64,000 nt of DNA from Aricia agestis (GCF_905147365.1 NC_056423.1:14550501-14614500), one strand, 5' to 3'. Positions 43,666-53,406 are shown, counted from the stretch's first letter. Notes: a model not told the origin generated them from the letters alone. Made by a program: numbers and translations.

Positions 43666-43924
43666 CAGGGTGTAACAAAAATAAGTGATAATACTTTAGG
43701 GTGTGTACGTGTTCCTTGTAGAGAATTCACTGTGAAAGTCGCAGCGCTGAAAGACCAAACTTTTTTTTCACTTTTGTATGGGAAAACTCGTGACGCTCGG
43801 GCCCTTGCCCATACAAAAGTGAAAAAATTTTTTCGTCTTTCAGCGCTGCTACTTTCACAGTGAACTCTCTACAAGGAACACGTACACACCCTAAAGTATT
43901 ATCACTTATTTTTGTTACACACTG
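43666..43924. mobile_element. complete foldback MITE (259 bp, TA target)
   Basis: Termini CAGGGTGTAACAAAAATAAG and the inverted CTTATTTTTGTTACACACTG, flanked by TA on both sides. The arms, ~115 bp each, meet over a GACGCTCGGGCCC-containing loop. TA duplication suggests Tc1/mariner-type mobilisation. Half copies lie at 11329-11464 and 46953-47095. Confidence 0.85.
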
Positions 43925-44515
43925 TATAGATGCTATTTTATAACAAAAACAAATGTTAAGAAATGATATATTTTAGGGAATATGTAAAAATATGTATCAA
44001 AATAAACAGACAGAAAATAGACAGAATAAAAATAACTGTAACATAAATATAAAGAAGTAAATGTAATAGAATAAAAATAATAAATGTAATTGTATAAAAG
44101 TAATAAGTAGATGTAATAGTATAAACATAATAAATGTAATAGTTTAAGAATAATATATGTAATAGTAAAAAAGTAATAAATGTAAAAGTATAAACATAAT
44201 AAATGTAATAGTATAAAAATAATAAATTTCATTGTATATAATTAATGTAATAGTAAAAAAGTAATAAATGTAAAAGTATTAAATCTTACAAATGTCATGT
44301 AAGAATATGTAATAATCTGTAAGTGAAATATAAATTGTATAACTGAGATATAAAATCGATGAAAACAGAAATACTGATTTAAGTGTAGAGAAAAAATTAT
44401 CTGTAATTAATACCTAACAAATTGTTATAGTAATAATGTCAAAAAAGCAATTAATAGTCCCTTCTTACTGAAGGGGAAACAAGAGGTCCCAAGTGAGGGG
44501 CCGTAAAACAAAAAA
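43925..44515. repeat. A/T-rich degenerate AATAATAAATGTAAT-type repeats
   Basis: Low-complexity tandem-like words (ATAATAAATGTAATAGTATAA and variants) fill much of this interval. No gene. Confidence 0.6.
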
Positions 44516-44519
44516 AAAA

Positions 44520-45360
44520 AACGTAAGCTCTCCTAACCTCTTTTAACCCAAAACTCTTCTGACCTAACCCCTTAAAACATAACCTCTTTAAACCTAATCG
44601 CATTTTTAACCTAACTTAAAAATTAGGGCAAAAAGATTTAAAACTTATGTTTCTCATATAAAAATTTCATTTTTTCGTCACAGGTGAATGAGTCTTAAAA
44701 GTGACTTTTGCTTAAAATGCTTTATTTAACAATATAATTTAGAATTTTGGATATTTAACCCATACATTCCCTAAATCAATTATTGTGTGGGCATTTAAGC
44801 AAAAATAATACGAAAAAATCTTTCAATTGGTACCTAAAAAACTGATGAAAATACGAGCGGTCTGTCAGATCCTATGTCCATAAGTATGTTAGATGTCCAT
44901 AGTTAAAGGTTAACCTCTCCTCTTCTAACCTATCCTCTTCTAACCTAACCCCCACGGCCGTAGCTAGGGGGGGGCATTGTGGGGCAATGCCCTACCTTAA
45001 AATCATAATGCCCTACCTTAAAAATACCAAAACCCAAGAAAATCAATCAATTATGATTTTTTTCTTACTTCCGCCCTACCTATAACCAATTCTGCCCTAC
45101 CTCAAATCTGACTTTAGCTACAGCCCTGCTAACCCCTTAAAACTTAACCTCATTAAACCTAATCGCGTTTTTTTTAACCTAACCTCGTTTATTTTACACC
45201 TATTAAACTAACCCCTTTTTGGAAAACACCCCTGGTAACCAAAACCCTTTCAACAATGTCCCTTTTAACTTAACACCGTATAACCTAACACCCTTTAACC
45301 CAACACCGTTTAACCTAACACCTTGATAACGCCATTTACCCTAACACGCATTATATTACT
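44520..45360 (-). repeat. heavily degenerate CCTAA (telomere-derived) repeats
   Basis: Scattered TAACCTCTTTTAAC, CTAACC and TAACACC words on the + strand, i.e. TTAGG-like on the - strand, interrupted by non-repetitive sequence and a 176-bp MITE. Same orientation as the 15-bp array at 38.2 kb. Confidence 0.6.
44953..45128. mobile_element. 176-bp hAT-type MITE inside degenerate telomeric repeat
   Basis: Ends CACGGCCGTAGC and GCTACAGCCCTG (inverted with two mismatches) are flanked by an exact 8-bp duplication CTAACCCC (44945-44952, 45129-45136). Eight bp is the hAT duplication size. No ORF. Confidence 0.75.
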
Positions 45361-45885
45361 AAGTACTAACGCACACAGTGGGTAAAAAGACTGCGCCGCA
45401 AGTGCCCGGCGAGCACTTTCTTATTTAGAATGAGGCATTTTCTTATTTTTTAAATTTGATTGTCAAACAGCTTTCATTTTAGTAACTAGATGGCGTATGG
45501 GTAGACAACTATCGGTAATACTATCATTAATATTTGCTACAAAACTGGGCAAACGAATATAAAACTTGATGCATGTCAAATTGAAAAAAAATGAAAATAA
45601 TAAATCCTTATTTCTTTAGAATCCATACAAAATTTTCACCGCCCACCGTACGAGCTGTGGTGGCTCAATGGTACGAGTGCCGCTCTTGTATCCATAGGGT
45701 CGGGTTCCAAATTCGGGCCAGTTTAGAATTTTTTTTCCTGTTTTAGTTTTATTTAGGGATACTATGGATTTCCATACGGCGTGAATAGTGAGATATGTTC
45801 AATACTCAAGGACGTGATATTTGGCTATTATATTAAATGAAAAAAATTATAATATAAAAAATAATTATAATAATATCAATCGTTT
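45361..45885. other. spacer with a tRNA-like or SINE-head segment
   Basis: At about 45655-45722 GGTGGCTCAATGGTACGAG and GGGTTCCAAATTCG resemble RNA polymerase III A and B boxes of a tRNA-derived SINE. The cloverleaf is not convincing, so I do not call a tRNA gene. The remainder shows nothing recognisable. Confidence 0.3.
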
Positions 45886-45888
45886 TAT

Positions 45889-46794
45889 AGTGACGCGTTA
45901 GAGGCCTGGAGAGAAGCTAGTGCCAATGGGACCGTTCCAGCCAACATTTGTTTGCAGCGTCTTTGGGATGAGCCGCTTTGCCGTGTTGTATTTGATAAGC
46001 TAGTTAACTCTAGTTCCGACGCGGCTGAGCGGGCCCGTCTTCTGGCTGCTGCAACTTGGGAATCTGGACTCTGGCTCCAAGCACTTCCATCTCCAAATTT
46101 AGGCACGTTACTGGACAATACCACCTTCTCCCTTGCCATCAGTCTGCGACTAGGTTTGCCAACAAACCATCCACACTGCTGCCCTTGTGGATCTATGGTA
46201 GATCGTCTGAGTCACCATGGGCTTTCTTGCCAGCGGAGCGCTGGTCGTCTGTCGCGCCACACGGCATTGAATGATGTTGTACGTCGGGCTCTTGTCTCCA
46301 TCAACGTTCCGGCTATTTTAGAGCCGAATGGTATTGCCCGTGATGATGGCAAGAGACCCGACGGCTTAACATTAGTTCCATGGAAAAGTGGGAGGTGCTT
46401 GGTGTGGGACGCAACATGTGTCGACACACTGGCGGCCTCCTATTTACATGGAACTTCAGTGACGGCTGGTGCGGCGGCGTCCGAAGCGCAAACGCGTAAG
46501 CGGCGAAAATATGTATCTTTAAGCCGTGACTACATATTTTTGCCGCTTGCGTTTGAAACGTTAGGCCCATGGGGGGATGATATGAAAAAGTTTTTCAATC
46601 TTATATCATCCCGCCTCATAGATCGCACAGGTGACCAGAGGGCTGGAGCGTATTTTGGCCGCACAGGTGACCAGAGGGCTGGAGCGTATTTTGGCCAGCG
46701 ATTAAGCCTGGCCTTACAGCGGGGCAATGTGGCTAGTATTGTGGGCACTCTCCCTAAAGGCAGCAGTCTGGATGACAACCTTTTTTATATTTAA
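45889..46794 (+). CDS. C-terminal fragment of a LINE polyprotein with possible PD-(D/E)XK nuclease
   Basis: Open from about 45889 (SDALEAWREAS...) to a stop at 46792-46794; there is no upstream start, so this is a 5'-truncated element piece. It has a Cys/His cluster (CCPCGSMVDRLSHHGLSC) followed by RHTALNDVVRRAL and then GKRPDGLTLVPW...CLVWDATCVDT. The spaced PD...D/T arrangement after a CCHC resembles the restriction-like endonuclease end of R2/CRE-type LINEs, but this is inference. Near the C-terminus a 12-residue segment (RTGDQRAGAYFG) is duplicated by a 36-bp tandem repeat at 46624-46695. I know this C-terminal family as widespread in animal retroelements. Confidence 0.6.
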   Translation, partial: SDALEAWREASANGTVPANICLQRLWDEPLCRVVFDKLVNSSSDAAERARLLAAATWESGLWLQALPSPNLGTLLDNTTFSLAISLRLGLPTNHPHCCPCGSMVDRLSHHGLSCQRSAGRLSRHTALNDVVRRALVSINVPAILEPNGIARDDGKRPDGLTLVPWKSGRCLVWDATCVDTLAASYLHGTSVTAGAAASEAQTRKRRKYVSLSRDYIFLPLAFETLGPWGDDMKKFFNLISSRLIDRTGDQRAGAYFGRTGDQRAGAYFGQRLSLALQRGNVASIVGTLPKGSSLDDNLFYI

Positions 46795-46952
46795 ACTGTT
46801 CTCTTTTTACGCTAGTTTTTATTGTAATTTAGTTTTATTGTATTAGTTTAATAATGATATAGTTATGTTATTGAATACCAAATTTTAACCTCTCCACTAA
46901 CTTAAATTGATCACTGAGTAAATGTAGATTAAAGTTAATTATTTATATATAG

Positions 46953-47095
46953 GCAAGGGCTCGAGCGTCACGAGTTTCCCCATACAAAAGTGAAAAAAAA
47001 ATTTCGTCTTTCAGCGCTGCTACTTTCACAGTGAACTCTCTACAAGGAACACGTACACGCCCTAAAGTATTATCACTTATTTTTGTTACACACTG
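46953..47095. mobile_element. half copy of the CAGGGTGTAAC-type MITE
   Basis: Starts in the loop region (CTCGAGCGTCACGAGTTTCC) and contains only one arm, ending GTTACACACTG followed by TA at 47096, matching the right arm of 43666-43924. Confidence 0.8.
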
Positions 47096-47172
47096 TATAA
47101 GAAAGTGGAAGCAAACAGAGATAAATATGACTTAATATTTCGATTTGATGGTATATGGATTGTTCATTGACA

Positions 47173-47260
47173 TAGGATAGGACAGGACAGGACAGGACAG
47201 GACTGAACAGAAAAAGACAGAAAAGGACTGGGCAGGCAGGGCAGGGCAGGTTTAGGTTTA
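47173..47260. repeat. GGACA / GGCAG purine-rich microsatellite
   Basis: Runs of GGACA followed by GGCAG words, then TTTAGGTTTAGG, an early appearance of the hexamer that is amplified from 47939. Confidence 0.7.
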
Positions 47261-47489
47261 GGTAGGGAATGCAATACCGGGATACCGGGATCCCGCATGC
47301 ATTTTGCGGGAAAGAAGCGTGATTCATACGTGTAACTCTGCAGGCGGAGGTGCGTGAACTGGCTACTAGCAGCCCACTATAAACAATTATTTACCTTCAA
47401 TTTACTTTTAATGACAATTTTTTCAGCTGCTGGCTACCTAGTGTGGAATATCAGGAGCCGTTTGGCAGACGACACAAAATTAATACCAT

Positions 47490-47815
47490 AACTTTTTTTT
47501 TTTTTTTTTTTTTAACATACTTTTATAAGTTTGGGCTGTATGGATGTAGCGGACTCTTTGAATTCAATTGTAGCGGACTCTTTGAATTCAATTTTATATC
47601 TATATTTAGAAAAAAAACTTAATTATAAGATAAAAATAAATAAGCGTTTTTTTTTTTTTTTTTTTTTTTTAACTCTTATTATAACGATTATACACTTCAC
47701 AGTAGACTTATAAAAAAAAAAAAAAAATTAGTTTTCTTTTATTTTTATTAGTAAACCCAAAAAAAAAAAATAGTTTTCTTTTATTTTTATTAGTAAACCC
47801 CTGTAAGAAAGTGTT
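47490..47815. repeat. poly-T tracts and short tandem duplications
   Basis: T runs near 47490 and 47648; a 24-bp unit (GTAGCGGACTCTTTGAATTC...) tandemly duplicated at about 47546-47593; and a ~45-bp A-rich unit duplicated at 47712-47803. No gene. Confidence 0.65.
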
Positions 47816-47938
47816 CTACAAAGGTTCTTTTTTTTAAAGGTTATCTTTGACTTTCTGAGCATAAAACGGGGTATATCAAGTATCATTATAACGATTTATT
47901 TTAAAAGTTTCAAATCAACCTGCGGGTTAAGGTTAAGG

Positions 47939-49066
47939 TTTAGGTTTAGGTTTAGGTTTAGGTTTAGGTTTAGGTTTAGGTTTAGGTTTAGGTTTAGGTT
48001 TAGGTTTAGGTTTAGGTTTAGGTTTAGGTTTAGGTTTAGGTTTAGGTTTAGGTTTAGGTTTAGGTTTAGGTTTAGGTTTAGGTTTAGGTTTAGGTTTAGG
48101 TTTAGGTTTAGGTTTAGGTTTAGGTTTAGGTTTAGGTTTAGGTTTAGGTTTAGGTTTAGGTTTAGGTTTAGGTTTAGGTTTAGGTTTAGGTTTAGGTTTA
48201 GGTTTAGGTTTAGGTTTAGGTTTAGGTTTAGGTTTAGGTTTAGGTTTAGGTTTAGGTTTAGGTTTAGGTTTAGGTTTAGGTTTAGGTTTAGGTTTAGGTT
48301 TAGGTTTAGGTTTAGGTTTAGGTTTAGGTTTAGGTTTAGGTTTAGGTTTAGGTTTAGGTTTAGGTTTAGGTTTAGGTTTAGGTTTAGGTTTAGGTTTAGG
48401 TTTAGGTTTAGGTTTAGGTTTAGGTTTAGGTTTAGGTTTAGGTTTAGGTTTAGGTTTAGGTTTAGGTTTAGGTTTAGGTTTAGGTTTAGGTTTAGGTTTA
48501 GGTTTAGGTTTAGGTTTAGGTTTAGGTTTAGGTTTAGGTTTAGGTTTAGGTTTAGGTTTAGGTTTAGGTTTAGGTTTAGGTTTAGGTTTAGGTTTAGGTT
48601 TAGGTTTAGGTTTAGGTTTAGGTTTAGGTTTAGGTTTAGGTTTAGGTTTAGGTTTAGGTTTAGGTTTAGGTTTAGGTTTAGGTTTAGGTTTAGGTTTAGG
48701 TTTAGGTTTAGGTTTAGGTTTAGGTTTAGGTTTAGGTTTAGGTTTAGGTTTAGGTTTAGGTTTAGGTTTAGGTTTAGGTTTAGGTTTAGGTTTAGGTTTA
48801 GGTTTAGGTTTAGGTTTAGGTTTAGGTTTAGGTTTAGGTTTAGGTTTAGGTTTAGGTTTAGGTTTAGGTTTAGGTTTAGGTTTAGGTTTAGGTTTAGGTT
48901 TAGGTTTAGGTTTAGGTTTAGGTTTAGGTTTAGGTTTAGGTTTAGGTTTAGGTTTAGGTTTAGGTTTAGGTTTAGGTTTAGGTTTAGGTTTAGGTTTAGG
49001 TTTAGGTTTAGGTTTAGGTTTAGGTTTAGGTTTAGGTTTAGGTTTAGGTTTAGGTTTAGGTTTAGG
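47939..49066 (+). repeat. (TTTAGG)n hexamer array, 188 uninterrupted copies
   Basis: 1128 bp of perfect TTTAGG, preceded by two TTAAGG units (from 47927) and followed without a break by canonical TTAGG. The hexamer differs from the insect pentamer by one extra T. Confidence 0.97.
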
Positions 49067-49153
49067 TTAGGTTAGGTTAGGTTAGGTTAGGTTAGGTTAG
49101 GTTAGGTTAGGTTAGGTTAGGTTAGGTTAGGTTAGGTTAGGTTAGGTTAGGTT
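49067..49153 (+). repeat. TTAGG telomeric block 1
   Basis: ~87 bp of perfect TTAGG, ending GGTT at the first telomeric retroelement. Confidence 0.97.
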
Positions 49154-49317
49154 CCCCCCGATGGTTGCACGCCTTGTCGTGGCGGTGGGGCTCTAGTAAC
49201 CGCGGCTTGGACAACCGCGGTGAAGCAAAGAGGCAACCAGGGCCGGCCGGTGTCGCCGCCTGGCCCGAGGTGGGCGCTCCCAGCGGACTGGAGGAGTCCG
49301 CTGCGGATGCGCACCGA

Positions 49318-49387
49318 GGTGGGGCCGCAGAGGAAGAGGCAAGTAGGTATTACGGTGCGCCGCTTGCCCTATCCTCTGCGGCCGAGG
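49318..49387 (+). repeat. 70-bp hairpin unit, copy 1
   Basis: GGTGGGGCCGCAGAGGAAGA... ; identical to 49479-49548. Contains a 10-bp perfect stem plus an imperfect extension (GAGGCAAG/CTTGCCC). Confidence 0.88.
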
Positions 49388-49478
49388 ACGGATCGCGGGG
49401 GGGAGAGGCATTGTGGTAGGTTGCCGCTTTCCCTACCCCCCCTGCGAGCTGGCGGGGCCGTTCCGCTTGAACGGCATT

Positions 49479-49548
49479 GGTGGGGCCGCAGAGGAAGAGG
49501 CAAGTAGGTATTACGGTGCGCCGCTTGCCCTATCCTCTGCGGCCGAGG
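49479..49548 (+). repeat. 70-bp hairpin unit, copy 2
   Basis: Exact second copy of 49318-49387, ~90 bp downstream; the preceding sequences (GGGGGAGAGGC.. versus GGCGGGGCC..) are not duplicated. Confidence 0.88.
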
Positions 49549-49866
49549 TGTGGTCGGTGGCAGAGCCACAGACTTGATCTGCCACATGGCTTCCAAGTAG
49601 CAGACTCGGGGGGCGTCTGCTACAGCCTTGGTGGGGGCCGAGGAGGAGGGCGCATGTGTTGTGCGCCCATCGTGGAGTCTTCGGGCCGCTGGCGGGGTCG
49701 CAGATGTGTGTATCGTTCCTGTGGCCCCGTCAATATGCGGCGTGGCGGAAGATGGGGGGGGGTTTTAGTGGGTATACCGTGGTCTCATTAGCTACGGGAG
49801 TCCCACATAACCGCTCGGGTCGCCCCCTGCGCCTGGGTGGTATGCGTAATGCATTTCCCCCTCCGG

Positions 49867-49946
<80 letters not shown>

Positions 49947-49948
<2 letters not shown>

Positions 49949-50020
49949 TTAGGTTAGGTTAGGTTAGGTTAGGTTAGGTTAGGTTAGGTTAGGTTAGGTT
50001 AGGTTAGGTTAGGTTAGGTT
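49947..50020 (+). repeat. TTAGG telomeric block 2
   Basis: 74 bp beginning GGTT after an A tail and ending GGTT before GGGGGCGATACC. Confidence 0.97.
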
Positions 50021-50217
50021 GGGGGCGATACCGGTCCGTCCACGTCGTGTCCCTGGGCACCTCCCCCGTGCCATCGTGAGCATTTTCATGGTGACACGGG
50101 AGGGGTGGCTGAACGCCGGTATGGCGTGTGTTTGTGTGTGTGTTCGGTCTTGTATGTTTGGCTGCGCCCGCAGTGTGACGAACGGGCCCGCGACCCGGGG
50201 TGTCGGAGTGAGTAAAG

Positions 50218-52674
50218 ATGGCAGATCGTATTAGCAAAAGTATTCTCCGGGTGGGTCTCGGTTCCTCAGGAGCCGGGGAATCCCATGCGCCGTCTCCGGA
50301 CGGTGGCCGGCCCGTGTATACGGAGGGGCCAACTAATGCGAGGAAGGACGAGGGGGCCGCTAAGGCGGTGAACAAGGATGGGGAGGCCGCTAAAGCGGCG
50401 AGACAGAGGGCCATTTTGGCGGCGTTAGGAGGAGGAGGAAGTGACAGCGCGAAGAAGCGCGACAGCCCGAAGCCGGCGCCCATTACCACGCCGGCGGCGG
50501 AGCTTCTAACGGACGAGGACATCGACTTCAGTCAGCCGCAGCCCAACGGCGTTGAGCGGATGCTGAAGTTGATGCAGAAGAAGAAACTGAGAGGCGACAA
50601 GGATCTGCCGCGTGTCCTCTTGACACGCGACGTGAAAATGCCGCCTCCAAGCACCGGAAAAGACGACATTGGTAGAGACTCCCCTCGTGGTCGAGTCTCC
50701 CAACATGGACGAGACTATCCCGGATGTGACAGCGAGGACTGGCTCTCGGACTCCAGTGAGATGTCTGGCATATCGCTGGACTCCGAGGGCTTGCCCGCAC
50801 TCTCGGAGAAGACGCGCCGTAAAAGGCGCTCTGACGACGACGTGACACCGCCCCTCAGCAAAGGGGCCGTGCCAAAAGCCAAGAGAGGACGCGGCCGCCC
50901 GCCAACGACCGGACAATATGTCGGCTTGGCAAAGGCGCAGGCCGATTTCAATAGAGAGAAAGAAGAGGCCCTTCGACTCCAGGCCGAGGAGGAGGTAGCC
51001 GAGGCGGCCAGGGCGGCGCGAGAGACGCGTTCTTCGCTCCTTGCAAGCCCCGCCGCCATGGAAGGAGACAGGCCAGAGCAGACCAACTACACTCTGGCCC
51101 AATGTGTTGAGACTTCGCTGGGAACGATCTCCATGGTCGCAGCGAAGTCGAACAACCTCAAGGGGACGTTCCAACGTCTCCTCAAGGAGGCGGTCAGCGA
51201 CATACGCGCCACCGTCGCCGAAATGAGAAGTCGCGGAGCGACCGAAGAAATGAAGGCCCTCGAGGCTCAGAATGCGCGGCTCCAGAATGAAGTGGAGTCT
51301 TTGCGCAAAGAGCTAGAGGAGCTACGCCGACAGGTGATGAAGCCGGCCGAGCAGGACATGCGCCAGCTGTTGTCTGAGGTCTCTCGATCTAACGTGGAGA
51401 CCTTCAGCAACATGCTGAACGCTCGGCTGGCTGGACTGGAGAGTCGGCTCCTTCCAGAGCCTCGACTGCGTCCTCCGCTCGCAGCGGACAGAGCTCGGAG
51501 TATTACGCCGGCTCCCGTCGAGAGTGTTGAGGCTCCACCGGATGTGACGCCGGAGCCCCCGAAGCAGAAGGCCAAGGGGAAACCGGCCCCAAAGAAGAAA
51601 CGGCAGTCAGCCGCCGCAGCGGCCCCGCAAGAGGCCCCTGCCGCGCCCGAGGCGCCCAAGGCCAAGAAAGGCCGGAAGAAGAAGCGGCTGTCTATGGCCG
51701 CTCTGGAAGCGACACAAGGGGGAGCGAACACCAGCTCCCCTCGTACGGAGGCCCCATGGACCACGGTAGGTCCAAAGGGCAAGAAGAAGAAAGGGGCGGC
51801 TACAACATCTACAGCCGCCCCGAAGAAGAAGGGAAAGCCAAGGCTTCGCGTCCCCGCCACCGCGGCCGTCGCTCTCACCATCGAAGAGTCGGCCGTGAAG
51901 GCGGGCTTGACGTACGCCAAGGCACTTGAGACGGCCCGGCGGGCGGTGAACATCGCGGAGTTCGATATTCCGCAAGTCCGCTTCCGCCGGGCCCGAACTG
52001 GAGGGCGCCTCCTCGCGATTTCCGGCGAGGGCGCAAGAGAAAAGGCGGACGCCTTTGCCGCGAGGCTGAGGACCGTCCTGCCACCCGAGGTGAAGGTCGG
52101 ACGGCCGGTGGCAAGCGCTGAGATGCGCATCGCCGGCCTCGATGACTCCGCGACGACCGCAGAAGTAGTAGAGGCGGTCGCACTGGAAGGAGGGTGCCAG
52201 GCCGGAGATGTCCGGGCGGGGCCGATTAGAGAGGGGCCACGGGGGGACGGGTCGTGTTGGATCCGGCTCCCAGTCGCGGCCGCCAAGAAGCTCTCGAGCT
52301 CTGGGCGGTTGCGTATTGGTTGGGTGTCAGCGAGGGTGGCGTTGCTGGCCGCGAGGCCGACGCGCTGCTTCCGCTGCCAGGACACCGGCCACGTGGCTGC
52401 CAAGTGCCAGTGCCCGGTGGACCGTAGTGGGACTTGTTTCCGGTGCGGGAAACCGGGGCATAAGGCGGCGGAGTGCGGGGCAGCAGAGCCTAACTGCTCC
52501 CTGTGCGAGACCGCTGGCAAAGTAGAAAGGGGGCACGTGCTGGGCAGATGCCCATCTGCTAAAAAGCCGGCCCCCGGAGAAGAGAAGGCCCCGTCTAAAA
52601 AGGCTCGGCAAAAGCCGAAGCCTAAGGGCAAGCGGGCTCCGCCCGTCTCTGCCGCGATGGACATGGAGGCCTAG
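50218..52674 (+). CDS. ORF1 (gag-like) of gag-only element, copy B (818 aa)
   Basis: Starts MADRISKSILRVG, the first ATG that aligns with sister ORF1s. Layout: Ala/Lys-rich N-terminus, LLTDEDIDFSQPQPNGVERM segment, VLLTRDVKMPPPS, acidic Ser region (DSEDWLSDSSEMSG), AT-hook-like KRGRGRPPTTGQYVG near residue 222, coiled-coil heptads (EEMKALEAQNARLQNEVESL), LLSEVSRSNVETFSNMLNAR, a Lys/Ala-rich low-complexity linker, and three zinc knuckles at about 717-785 (CFRCQDTGHVAAKC, CFRCGKPGHKAAEC, CSLCET...H...C). It should package element RNA and target it to telomeres. Only a 3'UTR follows; reverse transcriptase must come from elsewhere. Confidence 0.92.
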   Translation: MADRISKSILRVGLGSSGAGESHAPSPDGGRPVYTEGPTNARKDEGAAKAVNKDGEAAKAARQRAILAALGGGGSDSAKKRDSPKPAPITTPAAELLTDEDIDFSQPQPNGVERMLKLMQKKKLRGDKDLPRVLLTRDVKMPPPSTGKDDIGRDSPRGRVSQHGRDYPGCDSEDWLSDSSEMSGISLDSEGLPALSEKTRRKRRSDDDVTPPLSKGAVPKAKRGRGRPPTTGQYVGLAKAQADFNREKEEALRLQAEEEVAEAARAARETRSSLLASPAAMEGDRPEQTNYTLAQCVETSLGTISMVAAKSNNLKGTFQRLLKEAVSDIRATVAEMRSRGATEEMKALEAQNARLQNEVESLRKELEELRRQVMKPAEQDMRQLLSEVSRSNVETFSNMLNARLAGLESRLLPEPRLRPPLAADRARSITPAPVESVEAPPDVTPEPPKQKAKGKPAPKKKRQSAAAAAPQEAPAAPEAPKAKKGRKKKRLSMAALEATQGGANTSSPRTEAPWTTVGPKGKKKKGAATTSTAAPKKKGKPRLRVPATAAVALTIEESAVKAGLTYAKALETARRAVNIAEFDIPQVRFRRARTGGRLLAISGEGAREKADAFAARLRTVLPPEVKVGRPVASAEMRIAGLDDSATTAEVVEAVALEGGCQAGDVRAGPIREGPRGDGSCWIRLPVAAAKKLSSSGRLRIGWVSARVALLAARPTRCFRCQDTGHVAAKCQCPVDRSGTCFRCGKPGHKAAECGAAEPNCSLCETAGKVERGHVLGRCPSAKKPAPGEEKAPSKKARQKPKPKGKRAPPVSAAMDMEA

Positions 52675-52890
52675 ACCCGTGGGCGGCGATCGGGGGATCC
52701 CCGCCCGCATAAAGGGTCCCGAGAAGACAGCCCCCCTATAGCCCGGGGGGCTCTCGGTGAGGTCAGCGGTTCAAGCCGCGTGAAGAAGGTGCCGGTTGCG
52801 GCTGCGCGCTGGGAGGGGCGGAGTTGTAGTCGCTCCGCGGTTCCCGTCCCTCCCGCACTAGGCGCTTCACGGAGGGCTGGGGGGGTTTTA

Positions 52891-52919
52891 GTGGGTAGAC
52901 CTCTCGTAGGGAGTCCCAC
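52891..52919 (+). promoter_or_regulatory. conserved 3'UTR stem (GTGGG/CCCAC)
   Basis: GTTTTAGTGGGTAGAC, a short CTCTCG/GGGAG hairpin, then GTCCCACATACC. Followed by a GC-rich hairpin (CCCCGCCCC...GGGGCGGGG) and a palindromic motif before the A tail. Likely recognised by the reverse transcriptase (inference). Confidence 0.65.
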
Positions 52920-52997
52920 ATACCCCCGCCCCTTCCCCCGAGGGGGCGGGGGATACGTAACGTATTTCCCCTCCTCAAAAAAAAAAAAAAAAAAAAA

Positions 52998-53021
52998 GGT
53001 TAGGTTAGGTTAGGTTAGGTT
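52998..53021 (+). repeat. TTAGG telomeric block 3 (24 bp)
   Basis: The shortest spacer: fewer than five TTAGG units between two full retroelements. Confidence 0.95.
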
Positions 53022-53406
53022 GGGGGCGATACCGGTCCGTCCACGTTCGTGTCCCTGGGCGCCTGGGTGCGCCGCCCCGCCCTTTACACGGGGTGAGGCA
53101 CTCAGGATGGCTGAACGCCGGTCTTTCACTATCTTTCTCTGCTTTTTGGTACCATACTCTTGTTTTGTATTGTTTCATTTTATTTGTCCTATCTTTCACC
53201 ACCTTTTCTTCACTATCTTTCATTTTTTGTTGTACTCTTCTCTACATTATTGTTTGTTTGTGTGAAAAATTCAGTGAGTGATTGTGTGATGGATGGGCCC
53301 GTGGGCCCCGAACCCTAAGCTGGTGACGTCCGGTGACGGGGTGCATGGCGAGTCGGAAACTACGCACCTAGGATGTGGGGCAGACTCACCCCCAATTGAT
53401 CGAACC

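Larger units (their letters stand above)
49154..49946 (+). mobile_element. short non-coding telomere-inserted retroelement with an 80-nt A tail
   Basis: Begins CCCCCCGATGGTTGC directly after GGTT; ends in 80 A (49867-49946) followed by GGTTAGG. No ORF of note. A 70-bp unit that can fold (CCGCAGAGGA...TCCTCTGCGG) occurs twice (49318-49387, 49479-49548). The last ~110 bp share the 3' core TTTTAGTGGGTA...GTCCCACATA and ATGCGTAATGCATTTCC with the gag-encoding elements. It is either a 5'-truncated member of another telomeric family or a SINE-like parasite. Confidence 0.75.
50021..52997 (+). mobile_element. gag-only telomeric R1-clade retrotransposon (copy B)
   Basis: 5' GGGGGCGATACCGGTCCGTC, ~197-nt 5'UTR with a hairpin (CCTCCCCCGTG/CACGGGAGGGG), ORF1 (50218-52674), a 302-nt 3'UTR and a 21-nt A tail (52977-52997). 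No ORF2. 5'UTR class A, like copies at 41527 and 62437. Confidence 0.93.

Noticed and set aside
45655..45722. tRNA gene
   Set aside because: A- and B-box-like words are present, but the T stem does not pair and no clear anticodon arm forms; more likely a SINE head.
49656..49952. Frame ending in poly-Lys across the A tail
   Set aside because: Translation of a retroelement A tail; no protein similarity.
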